Source of the DNA: JAIPGX01 sp041650475
GTDB taxonomy: Bacteria > Babelota > Babeliae > Babelales > UASB340
Assembly (NCBI GenBank): GCA_041650475.1
Contig: JBAZLD010000022.1
Location: 1-15,453, forward strand
Direction of reading: 5' to 3'
Length of the DNA stretch: 15,453 nt
Made by a program: the position numbers and the translations under genes. Shown here in pieces: positions 6,502-13,663 of this stretch; within the stretch, counting starts at the first letter, position 1, and the number at the start of each line of letters is the position of its first letter. The notes under the pieces were generated by a model. The model did no database searches. It saw only the letters and a program-made list of their open reading frames with translations, and was not told where the DNA came from.

Positions 6502-6908
6502 AATGCGGAATATGCTCCTTTGAATTTTTTTATACATTCTTCGATATTATTCTTTATTTGATCCTCCCAGAACCTAAACACAAGCCAACCCTCTTCTCTC
6601 AGCCCTTGGGTAACAGCCCTATCGCGTTTTTTATTGCGGCTAATTTTATTTACCCAAAATCGCTTGTTCCTATTTAGCTTTCTTTTCAAAATATCAAATT
6701 TATATCCGTGCCAAAAGTTACTATCACAAAAGATTGCGATTTTCTTCGCCGGGAATGCAATGTCTGGACTTCCCAGGACAACATTGTAATGGATTCTATA
6801 TCTATACCCCAGCGAGAAAAGTCTTTTTCTAAGCAAAAGCTCGATACCCGTATTCTTGCTTCTTATGGCAGCCATTCTTTTATGAGTAACTACTATGGAT
6901 TCACGCAT
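6498..6908 (-). CDS. vsr: Very short patch repair (Vsr) endonuclease
   Basis: This 136-aa protein matches the Vsr family over its whole length: the M-A-A-I-R-S-K-N-T-G-I-E entry (12-23), R-Y-R-I-H (36-40), P-D-I-A-F-P (48-53, catalytic Asp49), F-W-H (65-67) and F-W-x-N-K-I-x-R-N-x-x-R-D (84-96). Vsr nicks beside the T of T:G mismatches that arise when 5-methylcytosine deaminates, so it limits mutation caused by the coupled methyltransferase. Compared with E. coli Vsr, as I recall that sequence, the zinc ligands are missing (N64, Y69, F71 and D116 at the corresponding places), so this is a zinc-free variant. The start follows a strong promoter by about 20 bases, with only a weak GGA ribosome site. 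The methyltransferase start overlaps the end. Confidence 0.9.
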   Translation of the reverse strand: MRESIVVTHKRMAAIRSKNTGIELLLRKRLFSLGYRYRIHYNVVLGSPDIAFPAKKIAIFCDSNFWHGYKFDILKRKLNRNKRFWVNKISRNKKRDRAVTQGLREEGWLVFRFWEDQIKNNIEECIKKFKGAYSAL

Positions 6909-6928
6909 TTTATATGTCCATATATATA

Positions 6929-6957
6929 ATTATACCACGAATGGATAATTATTGGAA
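6929..6957 (-). promoter_or_regulatory. Strong promoter of vsr-methyltransferase operon
   Basis: On the minus strand TTCCAA (6957-6952), a 17-bp spacer and an extended -10, TG-G-TATAAT (perfect hexamer 6934-6929), lie 20 bases before the vsr ATG. The modification operon therefore has its own constitutive-looking promoter, separate from the endonuclease promoter. Confidence 0.6.
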
Positions 6958-7082
6958 CTGAGTGCTAAGTATACCCAGCGTAATGAACTCCTACCAATTT
7001 ATGACACCCCAAAACGCTCTTTTTTAGTATTCGGCTAGTATTCAGGACTGCTAAACTTGAACCAAACTGAGAATAAATGGAA

Positions 7083-7117
7083 ATGGCACTCCTACCCCTT
7101 GTGGATATTAGTGCCAT
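7083..7117. repeat. 8-bp inverted repeat beside tRNA-Glu
   Basis: ATGGCACT (7083-7090) and AGTGCCAT (7110-7117) are perfect inverted copies around a 19-base loop, 28 bases past the 3' end of tRNA-Glu. It may be a tRNA transcript terminator (a T-rich stretch follows on the minus strand) or part of an integration site. Confidence 0.35.
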
Positions 7118-7144
7118 AATACACCCCGCTTAATGTAAGTATAA

Positions 7145-7219
7145 TAGCCCCAACCGGATTTGAACCGGTGTTTAATGGCTGAGAACCATCCGTCCTGGAC
7201 CGGGCTAGACGATGGGGCC
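7145..7219 (-). tRNA. tRNA-Glu (anticodon CUC)
   Basis: The minus-strand sequence folds as a 75-nt cloverleaf. The acceptor stem is GGCCCCA/TGGGGCT, the anticodon arm GATGG-TTCTCAG-CCATT with anticodon CTC, and the T-arm ACCGG-TTCAAAT-CCGGT. The discriminator base is A and CCA is not encoded. It reads GAG codons. Its 3' end faces the AT-rich island, the usual geometry for integration at a tRNA. Confidence 0.93.
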
Positions 7220-7228
7220 GTATGGAAT

Positions 7229-7256
7229 AATATAGCATATTTTATCCCATGGTCAA
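7229..7256 (-). promoter_or_regulatory. Promoter of tRNA-Glu
   Basis: TTGACC (7256-7251), a 16-bp spacer and TATATT (7234-7229) on the minus strand end nine bases before the tRNA 5' end. TATTAT at 7232-7227 is an alternative -10. Confidence 0.5.
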
Positions 7257-7265
7257 TCAAATTTA

Positions 7266-7294
7266 TTGACCTTTCACACCGGCTGTTATATACT
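7266..7294 (+). promoter_or_regulatory. Promoter of the FIST-kinase-regulator operon, leaderless
   Basis: TTGACC (7266-7271), a 17-bp spacer and TATACT (7289-7294) place the transcription start at about 7301, the base before the ATG at 7302. Confidence 0.5.
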
Positions 7295-7301
7295 CCTATA
7301 T

Positions 7302-8516
7302 ATGATTGACTCTGGCACCGGCGCAAGTATTGACAAAAACGATGTTGCCGCCGTTGAAGAAGCGATCCGGCATGCAAAGACAAAAAAGGTCAATAAAGAA
7401 AGAATAGACCTTGCGTTCGTCTTCCATAGCTCTGATCTGCCCGCCTCCGGCATCATCAAGAATGTCTCGGCATTATTGCCCAATGTGCCGGTACTCGGGG
7501 GGAACGCGAGCGGCTTTTTTGCGCACCAATCCCTCTATAAGCGCGGCGTCGTCGTCATGCTCGTTACCTTTCCCGAAGGGGCGCTTTTTACCACCGGGGA
7601 TATCCACAACATCTCTTCTGCCGGCGCGCTCGCCGCGGGCGAACAGCTCGGAGAGAAACTGCTGTCCGGATTCAAGAGCGTGCCGCGGAACCTGGCGCTT
7701 CTTTTCTTTGACAAGCTGACGCAGAATAACGCGGAGTTTATCGGCGGTTTGCAGGAACGGCTCGGCAAAAGCTTCCCCTGCGTCGGAGCTTCCCTTTCGA
7801 ACCCCGACGACAGCGGCCGCAGCGGCCTGATCTTTAATAAAACCGCCCTGCGCGACGCGTGCGCGGGGATACTATTCGGAGGGAAGATCAGCTTCGGTCT
7901 TGGCCTGCGCCACGGGTGGAAACCGCTCGGCAAGCCGCATGTAATAACCGCCGTTTCCGGCAATGTGGTGCACAAGATCGACAACGAGCCTGCGGTGCGG
8001 CTGTACGAAGAATACCTGGCGTACGATTTCCCGCGCATCAGAAAAGAGCTGAAAAACCTTTCCGTGCTGTACCCGATCGGCATACGGATCGCCGGCCAGG
8101 ACGAATATCTCCTGCGCAGCATCCAGACGATCAACAACGACGGTTCGCTCGTCTGCCGGGGGGATATACCCGCCGGATCCGTCACCCGGCTGATGATATC
8201 GACAAAGGAAACGTGCCTGGAAGCGACGCGCGCCGCCGTGGAAGAAGCAAAAACCAATCTGGCCGCGCACGCGCTGAAGTTCCATAAAGAGAAATCTTCG
8301 CGGCTTGTTATCGTGTTCAACTCGTTCCCTCGCGCCGCCGCATTAGGGAAAGACGCGCGAACGGAACTTAAGATCATCGCGGAGTCGTTCGAGCCGGGGA
8401 CCGGCATCATCGGCGTCAACAGCTTCGGGGAAGTGGCGCCGCTGGCGACGCAAAGCTATCACGGACAAACGTATTTTCAGAATCAAATGATCTCGGTTCT
8501 GATCATCGAGGGCTAA
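7302..8516 (+). CDS. FIST-domain (FIST_N/FIST_C) sensory protein
   Basis: This 404-aa protein resembles FIST proteins, proposed to sense small ligands such as amino acids. The N-terminal half (about 30-225) has alternating beta/alpha segments and Gly-rich turns: P-V-L-G-G-N-A-S-G-F, V-G-A-S-L-S-N-P-D-D, and F-G-L-G-L-R-H-G-W-K-P-L-G, where FIST_N usually ends. The rest (about 230-400) fits FIST_C and ends in a G-V-N-S-F-G-E motif before the last strand. There is no signal peptide, so it is probably cytoplasmic. Upstream in-frame codons (TTG at 7266) lie in the promoter, so the ATG at 7302 is chosen. It has no ribosome binding site. The stop abuts the kinase ATG, and the three genes form an operon. 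FIST proteins commonly work with histidine kinases or cyclic-di-GMP enzymes. Confidence 0.82.
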   Translation: MIDSGTGASIDKNDVAAVEEAIRHAKTKKVNKERIDLAFVFHSSDLPASGIIKNVSALLPNVPVLGGNASGFFAHQSLYKRGVVVMLVTFPEGALFTTGDIHNISSAGALAAGEQLGEKLLSGFKSVPRNLALLFFDKLTQNNAEFIGGLQERLGKSFPCVGASLSNPDDSGRSGLIFNKTALRDACAGILFGGKISFGLGLRHGWKPLGKPHVITAVSGNVVHKIDNEPAVRLYEEYLAYDFPRIRKELKNLSVLYPIGIRIAGQDEYLLRSIQTINNDGSLVCRGDIPAGSVTRLMISTKETCLEATRAAVEEAKTNLAAHALKFHKEKSSRLVIVFNSFPRAAALGKDARTELKIIAESFEPGTGIIGVNSFGEVAPLATQSYHGQTYFQNQMISVLIIEG

Positions 8517-10013
8517 ATGTCGGATATCGAATTGCTGATGAACGCGCTGGGAATGCTCGGCATTGCGTGCTCGATCGGGCTGGGCATCTGGATCGTATTC
8601 CTCCTGAGCGACATCAAGCAGCTGCGTTTGTCCGTCGATAATCTCAAACATACGCTTGCCGAGATGGACGAACAGGCAAAATTGGTCGTCCGCACCGATA
8701 TCGAGCTCAACAAGGCCCAGGAGGATCTGGACAAAAAGATCACCGGCCTTTATACCCTGCAGACGCTTTCGCGGCAGATCAGCGCCACCCTCGACGAAGC
8801 GCAGATATTCAGCAAGATCGAGCCGCCGCTTCTGGCGGACCTGGGCTTTGAAAAAGCCGTCGCGTTCGGCTGGGACGAGAGCCATCCCGGAGCCGTCATC
8901 CGGCTGTCCGCGGGATTTTCCGAAGCGGAAACTGCGGCGATCTCGTCCCTGATCGACGGGGAAAAAACCCATTTCAAACGGCTTATATCCGACGAGCGGG
9001 CGGTTTCCTCTATTTCGCCTTCGATCGACCAGGGGTTCAGGAACAAAGTCTGCACGATATTCAAAGTAACGGCATTTGTCATATCGCCGTATCTGCCCAA
9101 AGAAGGCAATAAAGGGATCTTCCTGGCCGGCGCCGAGAATCCGGACACCGTGATCAACGAGGGCGACGAGGAATTGATCAAGATCCTGGCAAATCAGATC
9201 GGCCAGGCCCTTGACAATGCGCGGCTCTTCGAAAAAACCTGGCAGGCGCACCAGGAACTGGAAAGCCGCGTCGAACAGCGCACCCGGGAGTTGTCCCAGG
9301 CCTTTGAAGAGATCAAACGCGTCAGCCAGCGCAAGAACGATTTTGTGTCCAACGTATCGCATGAACTGCGCACGCCGCTGACCTCGATCAAGGGCTACGC
9401 CTCGATCCTTCTCTCCGGCAAATTGGGCGTTATACCCGAAGAGGCTCACAAGCGCCTCGAGAAGATCAATAAACACTCCGACGAGCTCGTGCAGTTCGTC
9501 AACGAGCTGCTCGACATTGCGCGCATCGAAAGCGGCCGGATGACCCTGAAGATCGCGCCGGTCAATCTCAAGAATATCGTCGATGAGGTCGGGGACATGC
9601 TGACCGTGCAGATGAAGGAGCGGCAGATCGCTTTCTCTTCGATCCTTCCCGACGCAATACCGGAGGTCATGGCGGACTACAGCCAGATCAAGCGCGTATT
9701 CATCAATCTCGTCAACAACGCGTTCAAATATACGCCGGCCGGCGGCAAGATAACCGTCCGCGTCCAGCGCGTCGATACCGGCATCCAGGTTGACATAACC
9801 GACACCGGCTGCGGAATGCCCGAGGACGCGCTCGATAAATTATTCACCGAGTTCTACCGCGTCGATACGGCCATCAACCAGGAGGTCAAAGGCACGGGCC
9901 TGGGGCTGGCGATGGTCAAGCATATCGTCGAGGCGCATAAAGGAAAGATCTGGGTCAAAAGCAAAGTCGGCGCTGGTTCGACCTTCAGCTTCACGCTGCC
10001 GCAGTCGGTTTAA
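8517..10013 (+). CDS. Membrane-anchored GAF-domain sensor histidine kinase
   Basis: This 498-aa protein has one N-terminal membrane segment (about 10-31), a coiled coil (35-75), a GAF-like domain (about 80-236), a second coiled coil (240-272), a HisKA dimerisation domain with the H-box F-V-S-N-V-S-H-E-L-R-T-P (phospho-accepting H282), and a HATPase_c domain. The last shows the N-box (N-L-V-N-N-A-F-K-Y, 397-405), G1 D-T-G-C-G-M (429-434), F-box and G2 G-T-G-L-G-L (459-464). All catalytic residues are present. It has no periplasmic loop, so input is probably through GAF or the FIST partner. A GAGG motif six bases before the ATG and direct contact with the FIST stop suggest coupled translation. 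The likely phosphate acceptor is the regulator 17 bases downstream. Confidence 0.93.
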   Translation: MSDIELLMNALGMLGIACSIGLGIWIVFLLSDIKQLRLSVDNLKHTLAEMDEQAKLVVRTDIELNKAQEDLDKKITGLYTLQTLSRQISATLDEAQIFSKIEPPLLADLGFEKAVAFGWDESHPGAVIRLSAGFSEAETAAISSLIDGEKTHFKRLISDERAVSSISPSIDQGFRNKVCTIFKVTAFVISPYLPKEGNKGIFLAGAENPDTVINEGDEELIKILANQIGQALDNARLFEKTWQAHQELESRVEQRTRELSQAFEEIKRVSQRKNDFVSNVSHELRTPLTSIKGYASILLSGKLGVIPEEAHKRLEKINKHSDELVQFVNELLDIARIESGRMTLKIAPVNLKNIVDEVGDMLTVQMKERQIAFSSILPDAIPEVMADYSQIKRVFINLVNNAFKYTPAGGKITVRVQRVDTGIQVDITDTGCGMPEDALDKLFTEFYRVDTAINQEVKGTGLGLAMVKHIVEAHKGKIWVKSKVGAGSTFSFTLPQSV

Positions 10014-10030
10014 TACTAAAGGAGCATACG

Positions 10031-11020
10031 GTGGGGATCAAAATACTAATCGTCGACGATGAACCCGATATCAGGGACGTGCTGCGCATAACCCTCGAGG
10101 ACGAGAAATACGAGGTCTTTGAAGCGGGCAACGGCGAGGAAGCGCTGGCGTTCATACAGAAGAAGCTCCCGGACCTGGTCCTGTGCGATTACAAGATGCC
10201 CCGCATGGACGGCAGGGAATTTTGCCGCCAGATCAAAAAAGACATCCTCCTGCGGCATCTGCCGGTCATCATGGTCACGGGCAAAGGCGAGATCACCGAC
10301 AAGGTCGACGGTATCGAAGCGGGCGCGGACGATTACATCGTCAAGCCGTTCGAACCCAAAGAGCTGATCGCCCATATCCGCATGCTTTTGCGCCGGTCAG
10401 GCATCGATCTCGAGGCGAATCCGCTCACCCGCCTGCCGGGGAATATCTCGATCCTGGACGAACTATCGCGCAAGATCGCCGGCGGAGAGCTTTTCGCGGT
10501 CTGCTACGTCGACCTGGACAAATTCAAGGCGTACAACGATACGTACGGCTTCGAGCGGGGGGACAACGTCATCAGGGAAACGGCGCGGATACTCCTGCGC
10601 GCCGCTCAGGAATTCGGCAATCCGGGGGATTTTGTCGGACACGTCGGCGGCGACGATTTTGTCGTCGTCACCTCCCTGCCGAAGGTCGATCAACTCTGCT
10701 CGGCCATCATCTCTCAGTTCGACGCCGCAATGCCTTCTTTCTACAACGAAACGGACCTTGCCAACGGCTACATCATCGCGCACGACCGCCAGGGCGCGCA
10801 GCGCAGATTCCAGCTGCTTTCCATATCCATCGGCGTCGTGACCAACGAATTCCGCAAGATCGAGCATGTCGCGCAGATCGGTGAGATCGGGGCGGAGCTC
10901 AAGGCATTCGCAAAAAGCATGACCAAAAGCAATTATGTCATGGACAAGCGAAAGGCCGAGGGGCCGGAAGCCGAGGGATCGGGGCCCGACGGCTCGGAGC
11001 CCGAGGCCCAAAAGGCTTGA
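10031..11020 (+). CDS. Response regulator with REC and GGDEF domains, probable diguanylate cyclase
   Basis: This 329-aa protein starts with GTG six bases after AAGGAG. The REC domain (1-120) is intact: D9/D10, phosphorylated D53, T83 and K105 (I-V-K-P-F). A GGDEF-type domain follows from about residue 129 (N-P-L-T-R-L-P-G-N, a variant of the usual L-T-G-L-P-N-R), with D-L-D-K-F-K-A-Y-N-D at 161-170 and the active-site loop G-G-D-D-F at 206-210. Asp replaces the usual Glu at the fourth position. Both acidic residues remain, so synthesis of c-di-GMP from GTP is possible but not assured. No R-x-x-D inhibitory site is visible before the loop. The Glu/Pro/Gly-rich tail (310-329) looks disordered. 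The upstream kinase is the likely phosphodonor. Confidence 0.9.
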   Translation: MGIKILIVDDEPDIRDVLRITLEDEKYEVFEAGNGEEALAFIQKKLPDLVLCDYKMPRMDGREFCRQIKKDILLRHLPVIMVTGKGEITDKVDGIEAGADDYIVKPFEPKELIAHIRMLLRRSGIDLEANPLTRLPGNISILDELSRKIAGGELFAVCYVDLDKFKAYNDTYGFERGDNVIRETARILLRAAQEFGNPGDFVGHVGGDDFVVVTSLPKVDQLCSAIISQFDAAMPSFYNETDLANGYIIAHDRQGAQRRFQLLSISIGVVTNEFRKIEHVAQIGEIGAELKAFAKSMTKSNYVMDKRKAEGPEAEGSGPDGSEPEAQKA

Positions 11021-11022
11021 TT

Positions 11023-11051
11023 TTGCCGCCTGAATACTATATACTTATAAC
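11023..11051 (+). promoter_or_regulatory. Promoter of tRNA-Gln and glnS
   Basis: TTGCCG (11023-11028), a 17-bp spacer and TATAAC (11046-11051) end nine bases before the tRNA 5' end. No other promoter is evident before glnS. Confidence 0.4.
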
Positions 11052-11059
11052 ACGTTGAC

Positions 11060-11133
11060 TGCCCTCTAGTGCAATGGTAGCACGACTGGCTCTGGACCAG
11101 TTAATCATGGTTCGAATCCATGGGGGGCAACCA
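11060..11133 (+). tRNA. tRNA-Gln (anticodon CUG), CCA encoded
   Basis: The acceptor stem is TGCCCTC/GGGGGCA, the anticodon arm ACTGG-CTCTGGA-CCAGT with anticodon CTG, and the T-arm CATGG-TTCGAAT-CCATG. The discriminator is A and CCA is encoded at 11131-11133. It reads CAG codons and lies 28 bases before glnS, whose product would charge it. Confidence 0.92.
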
Positions 11134-11161
11134 CAATCTTCGCAATCCCCGCGGGCATCGA

Positions 11162-12844
11162 ATGGATACATCCGCTCCGAACACTAATTTTATCAGGGAG
11201 ATCGTCGAGACTGACCGGGCCGCCGGAAAGAACAGCGGCCGCGTCCATACCCGCTTCCCTCCCGAACCCAACGGCTACCTGCATATCGGCCATGCCAAAA
11301 GCATCTGCCTGAATTTCGGCATCGCGCGGGATTATAACGGCCTGTGCAATCTCCGGTTCGACGATACCAATCCGGAAACGGAGGACGTCGAATACGTCAA
11401 CTCGATCGCAGATAATGTCCGCTGGCTCGGTTTCGACTGGCAGGACCGGCTCTATTATGCGTCGGACTATTTTCCGAGGCTGTATGAATATGCCGTCGAG
11501 CTGATCAAAAAAAACAGGGCATTCGTATGCGACCAGTCCCTGGAAGAAATGCGCACATGCCGCGGCACGATCACCGAGCCGGGGACCGACAGCCCGTTCC
11601 GCAGCCGCAGCGTCGAGGAAAATCTTGATCTTTTCAGCCGCATGAAGGCGGGCGAGTTCGACGAAGGCACGCGGGTCCTGCGCGGCAAGATCGACATGTC
11701 GCACCCAAACCTGCTGATGCGAGACCCGGTCTTTTACCGCATCCGCAAACAGGGGCATCACCGGACCGGAACGGCCTGGTGCATTTATCCCACATACGAC
11801 TTTACCCACTGCATCTGCGATTCCATCGAGGGGATCACCCATTCGATCTGCACCCTTGAATTCGAAGTGCACCGGCCGCTCTATGACTGGATCCTCGACG
11901 AACTGGGCATCCACCACCCTCAGCAGATCGAGTTCGCGCGCCTCAATCTGAGCCATACGCTCCTGAGCAAGCGCAAGCTTCTGGCGCTCGTTGAAAAAAA
12001 GCTTGTCAACGGCTGGGACGACCCGCGCATGCCCACCCTTGCGGGTTTAAGGCGCCGCGGATACACCCCCGCGTCCATCCGTAAGTTCTGCGACCGGATC
12101 GGCGTGGCAAAAGCCGACAGCATCGTGGACCTGGTCCTGCTCGAGAACAGCATCCGCGAGGAACTGAACAGGACCGCGCCCCGCGTCATGGCGGTATTGC
12201 GGCCGTTAAAAGTGGTCATTGACAATTATCCCGCCGGCAAAACCGAAGAGGTCACGGCGGTCAACAACCCGGAAGACCCTTCAAAAGGAACCCGCGCGCT
12301 GCCGTTCTCAAGGGAATTGTATATCGAACAGGAGGATTTCAGGGAGGAAGCGCCAAAACAATATTACCGGCTCTCTCCGGGCAAAGAGGTCCGGCTGCGC
12401 TACGGCTATTTCATCAAATACGCCGGAGTTTCAAAGGACAGTAACGGGAATATAACGGAAGTGCATTGCACCTACGACCCTGCCACAGCCGGCGGCAACG
12501 CCCCTGACGGCCGCAAGGTCAAAGCGACGATCCACTGGGTATCCGCCGGCCATGCGGTCGATGTGGATGTGCGGCTCTATGATACCCTTTTTATCAAGCG
12601 GGACCCTGACGATGCGCCCGAAGGATCGGATTTTACCGCGAACCTGAACCCGAAGTCTCTTGAAACGCTTCGTGGCTGCAAAGCAGAACCGGGGCTTTTG
12701 AATGCGCGGCCCGGCGACTGCTTCCAGTTCGAACGCATGGGATATTTTACCGCAGACCCCCTTGATTCCCTTGCCAACAAGCCTGTATTCAACCGCACGG
12801 TAACCCTGCGGGATACATGGGCAAAGATCGAGAAAAAGCTTTAG
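11162..12844 (+). CDS. glnS: Glutaminyl-tRNA synthetase
   Basis: This 560-aa class I synthetase attaches glutamine to tRNA-Gln. It shows F-P-P-E-P-N-G-Y-L-H-I-G-H (32-44, the HIGH motif), R-F-D-D-T-N-P (65-71) and the KMSKS equivalent L-L-S-K-R-K-L (267-273). It then has the two-barrel anticodon-binding region with F-S-R-E-L-Y-I-E and G-Y-F-I-K typical of GlnRS. Length is close to the E. coli enzyme. Presence of GlnRS implies direct charging of tRNA-Gln. An in-frame ATG at 11120 lies inside the tRNA T-arm and is rejected; the ATG at 11162 has no strong ribosome binding site. The gene is probably co-transcribed with the tRNA. Its stop overlaps the facing gene's stop by four bases. Confidence 0.95.
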   Translation: MDTSAPNTNFIREIVETDRAAGKNSGRVHTRFPPEPNGYLHIGHAKSICLNFGIARDYNGLCNLRFDDTNPETEDVEYVNSIADNVRWLGFDWQDRLYYASDYFPRLYEYAVELIKKNRAFVCDQSLEEMRTCRGTITEPGTDSPFRSRSVEENLDLFSRMKAGEFDEGTRVLRGKIDMSHPNLLMRDPVFYRIRKQGHHRTGTAWCIYPTYDFTHCICDSIEGITHSICTLEFEVHRPLYDWILDELGIHHPQQIEFARLNLSHTLLSKRKLLALVEKKLVNGWDDPRMPTLAGLRRRGYTPASIRKFCDRIGVAKADSIVDLVLLENSIREELNRTAPRVMAVLRPLKVVIDNYPAGKTEEVTAVNNPEDPSKGTRALPFSRELYIEQEDFREEAPKQYYRLSPGKEVRLRYGYFIKYAGVSKDSNGNITEVHCTYDPATAGGNAPDGRKVKATIHWVSAGHAVDVDVRLYDTLFIKRDPDDAPEGSDFTANLNPKSLETLRGCKAEPGLLNARPGDCFQFERMGYFTADPLDSLANKPVFNRTVTLRDTWAKIEKKL

Positions 12845-13419
12845 ATCAAGCCCTCCTGCGCCTCGTAATAATTTTTGAAGTCTTTTGCCCTGCGCATGCG
12901 CGATGAAACGACTTTCCTTCCGTTCTTGAATCCGCTTAAACCCAGATTCCACGCTTGCTGAACCGTATCAAAGACATCGGAAGGTTCTTTGCCTCCTTCG
13001 CAATAATCCCGAAGGTTCTTTATCAGCCAGTCGCAGAATGCCTGATTCGCCAGATCATAAAGGCGGAAAGAGCTCAAGAGATGTTCCCAGCTGATCCGGC
13101 GGAAATATGGATACAACCGCTGGACATCCTGATATGCTTCCGGAGAAAATCCGTAACAACCGAAACCTCTGCCGTCAGGGTGGATATATAAAGGAGATAC
13201 TGTTTCCGGGTCTTGCGCCGGCCGGGGAGATTCCAGATAATTCAACCCCTTGCGCAGGTATTGCCAGAGTTCGTCAGTGGCGTATTGGAAAACAGGATAT
13301 TCCCGATCTTCAGGCAAACCCTGGCGCGACATACCGATCTCTGAACCAAAACACGCGCCTGCGCCTATCATGATCAGTATGATGACGATGAATCCCTTTT
13401 GAAACGCCCGGATCGGCAT
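12841..13419 (-). CDS. Small exported protein under riboswitch control
   Basis: This 192-aa protein has an N-terminal signal (basic start, hydrophobic core at residues 10-22, then G-A-C-F-G-S), so it is exported. Cys23 could be lipidated but the lipobox is poor. The mature part has P-D-G-R-G-F-G-C-Y-G-F-S-P-E-A-Y (81-96), helices rich in Trp and Tyr, and Q-Q-A-W-N-L-G (154-160). The G-x-G-x-x-G-F-S-P and A-W-N-x-G features faintly recall lysozyme-like transglycosylases, but I do not recognise a family and would not name an activity. The ATG at 13419 has GGGGG five bases upstream; an upstream TTG at 13446 is unlikely. The leader carries an apparent c-di-GMP-I aptamer and an intrinsic terminator. 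Confidence 0.7.
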   Translation of the reverse strand: MPIRAFQKGFIVIILIMIGAGACFGSEIGMSRQGLPEDREYPVFQYATDELWQYLRKGLNYLESPRPAQDPETVSPLYIHPDGRGFGCYGFSPEAYQDVQRLYPYFRRISWEHLLSSFRLYDLANQAFCDWLIKNLRDYCEGGKEPSDVFDTVQQAWNLGLSGFKNGRKVVSSRMRRAKDFKNYYEAQEGLI

Positions 13420-13444
13420 AGTACCCCCACAAACCAAAGGGGGC

Positions 13445-13477
13445 AAAATAAAACCCTAAAGCGTTGTGCCTTAGGGT
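13445..13477 (-). terminator. Intrinsic terminator in the leader of the exported-protein gene
   Basis: On the minus strand ACCCTAA (13477-13471) pairs with TTAGGGT (13459-13453), extended by inner GC pairs, and is followed by TTTTATTTT-like bases (13453-13445). It lies 25 bases before the start codon and after the aptamer, as expected for a riboswitch expression platform. Confidence 0.6.
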
Positions 13478-13489
13478 ATTATAAACCGC

Positions 13490-13631
13490 GCCTTTGGCAG
13501 CCCCGCTGTCCCTGTGGGACCGGATGCTTTGCCCCGGGCACCGGTATGCCGGCGTCCGGGATCAAGTAGACGCGTGATGCGCGCCAACTTGATGTCCCAG
13601 CATTACTGCTGGTTTGCCTTTTTCAACAGGC
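13490..13631 (-). ncRNA. Apparent c-di-GMP-I (GEMM-I) riboswitch aptamer with a 61-nt insertion
   Basis: Read on the minus strand, this leader has the GEMM-I signature in order. GGCAAACC (13618-13611) comes first, then a P2 hairpin AGCA-GTAA-TGCT with a GNRA tetraloop. GGGAC (13598-13594) follows, then GCAAAGC (13532-13526), CCGGTCCC-ACA-GGGACAGC as P3 with the AG receptor bulge, and GGGGCTGCC, which pairs with the first block to close P1. Outer pairing GCCTgTT/AAAGGC extends P1. GGGAC and GCAAAGC are adjacent in the known family. Here 61 bases (13593-13533) separate them, made of two self-contained hairpins. The element sits between a promoter (13692-13664) and a terminator (13477-13445), before an exported-protein gene. 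The family match is from memory; no covariance search was possible. Confidence 0.72.
13533..13593 (-). repeat. Two-hairpin insertion inside the riboswitch
   Basis: Hairpin 1 (13593-13561) has 7 bp ATCAAGT/ACTTGAT, a T-T mismatch, then 6 bp GGCGCG/CGCGTC and a 5-base loop. Hairpin 2 (13560-13533) has CCCGG/CCGGG and GCCGG/CCGGT arms around CATA. The two abut exactly and fill the gap between conserved aptamer blocks. No second copy is seen in the window. Confidence 0.55.
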
Positions 13632-13663
13632 CTTATCGAGAACCTGCATGGCTCTCACTGGTA

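Noticed and set aside
6502..6537. Longer start for the methyltransferase
   Set aside because: It would overlap vsr by 40 bases with a weak ribosome site. The ATGA overlap at 6501 with an upstream AAAGGAG is more natural, though not proven.
8343..9476. Long minus-strand frame opposite the FIST and kinase genes
   Set aside because: GC-rich codon bias on the true strand creates long open antisense frames. The plus-strand proteins have full family motifs.
11120..11161. Upstream ATG for glnS
   Set aside because: It lies inside the tRNA-Gln T-arm, so the ATG at 11162 is used.
11105..11956. 283-aa minus-strand frame opposite glnS
   Set aside because: It runs through tRNA-Gln and the synthetase catalytic domain, so it is an antisense artefact of codon bias.
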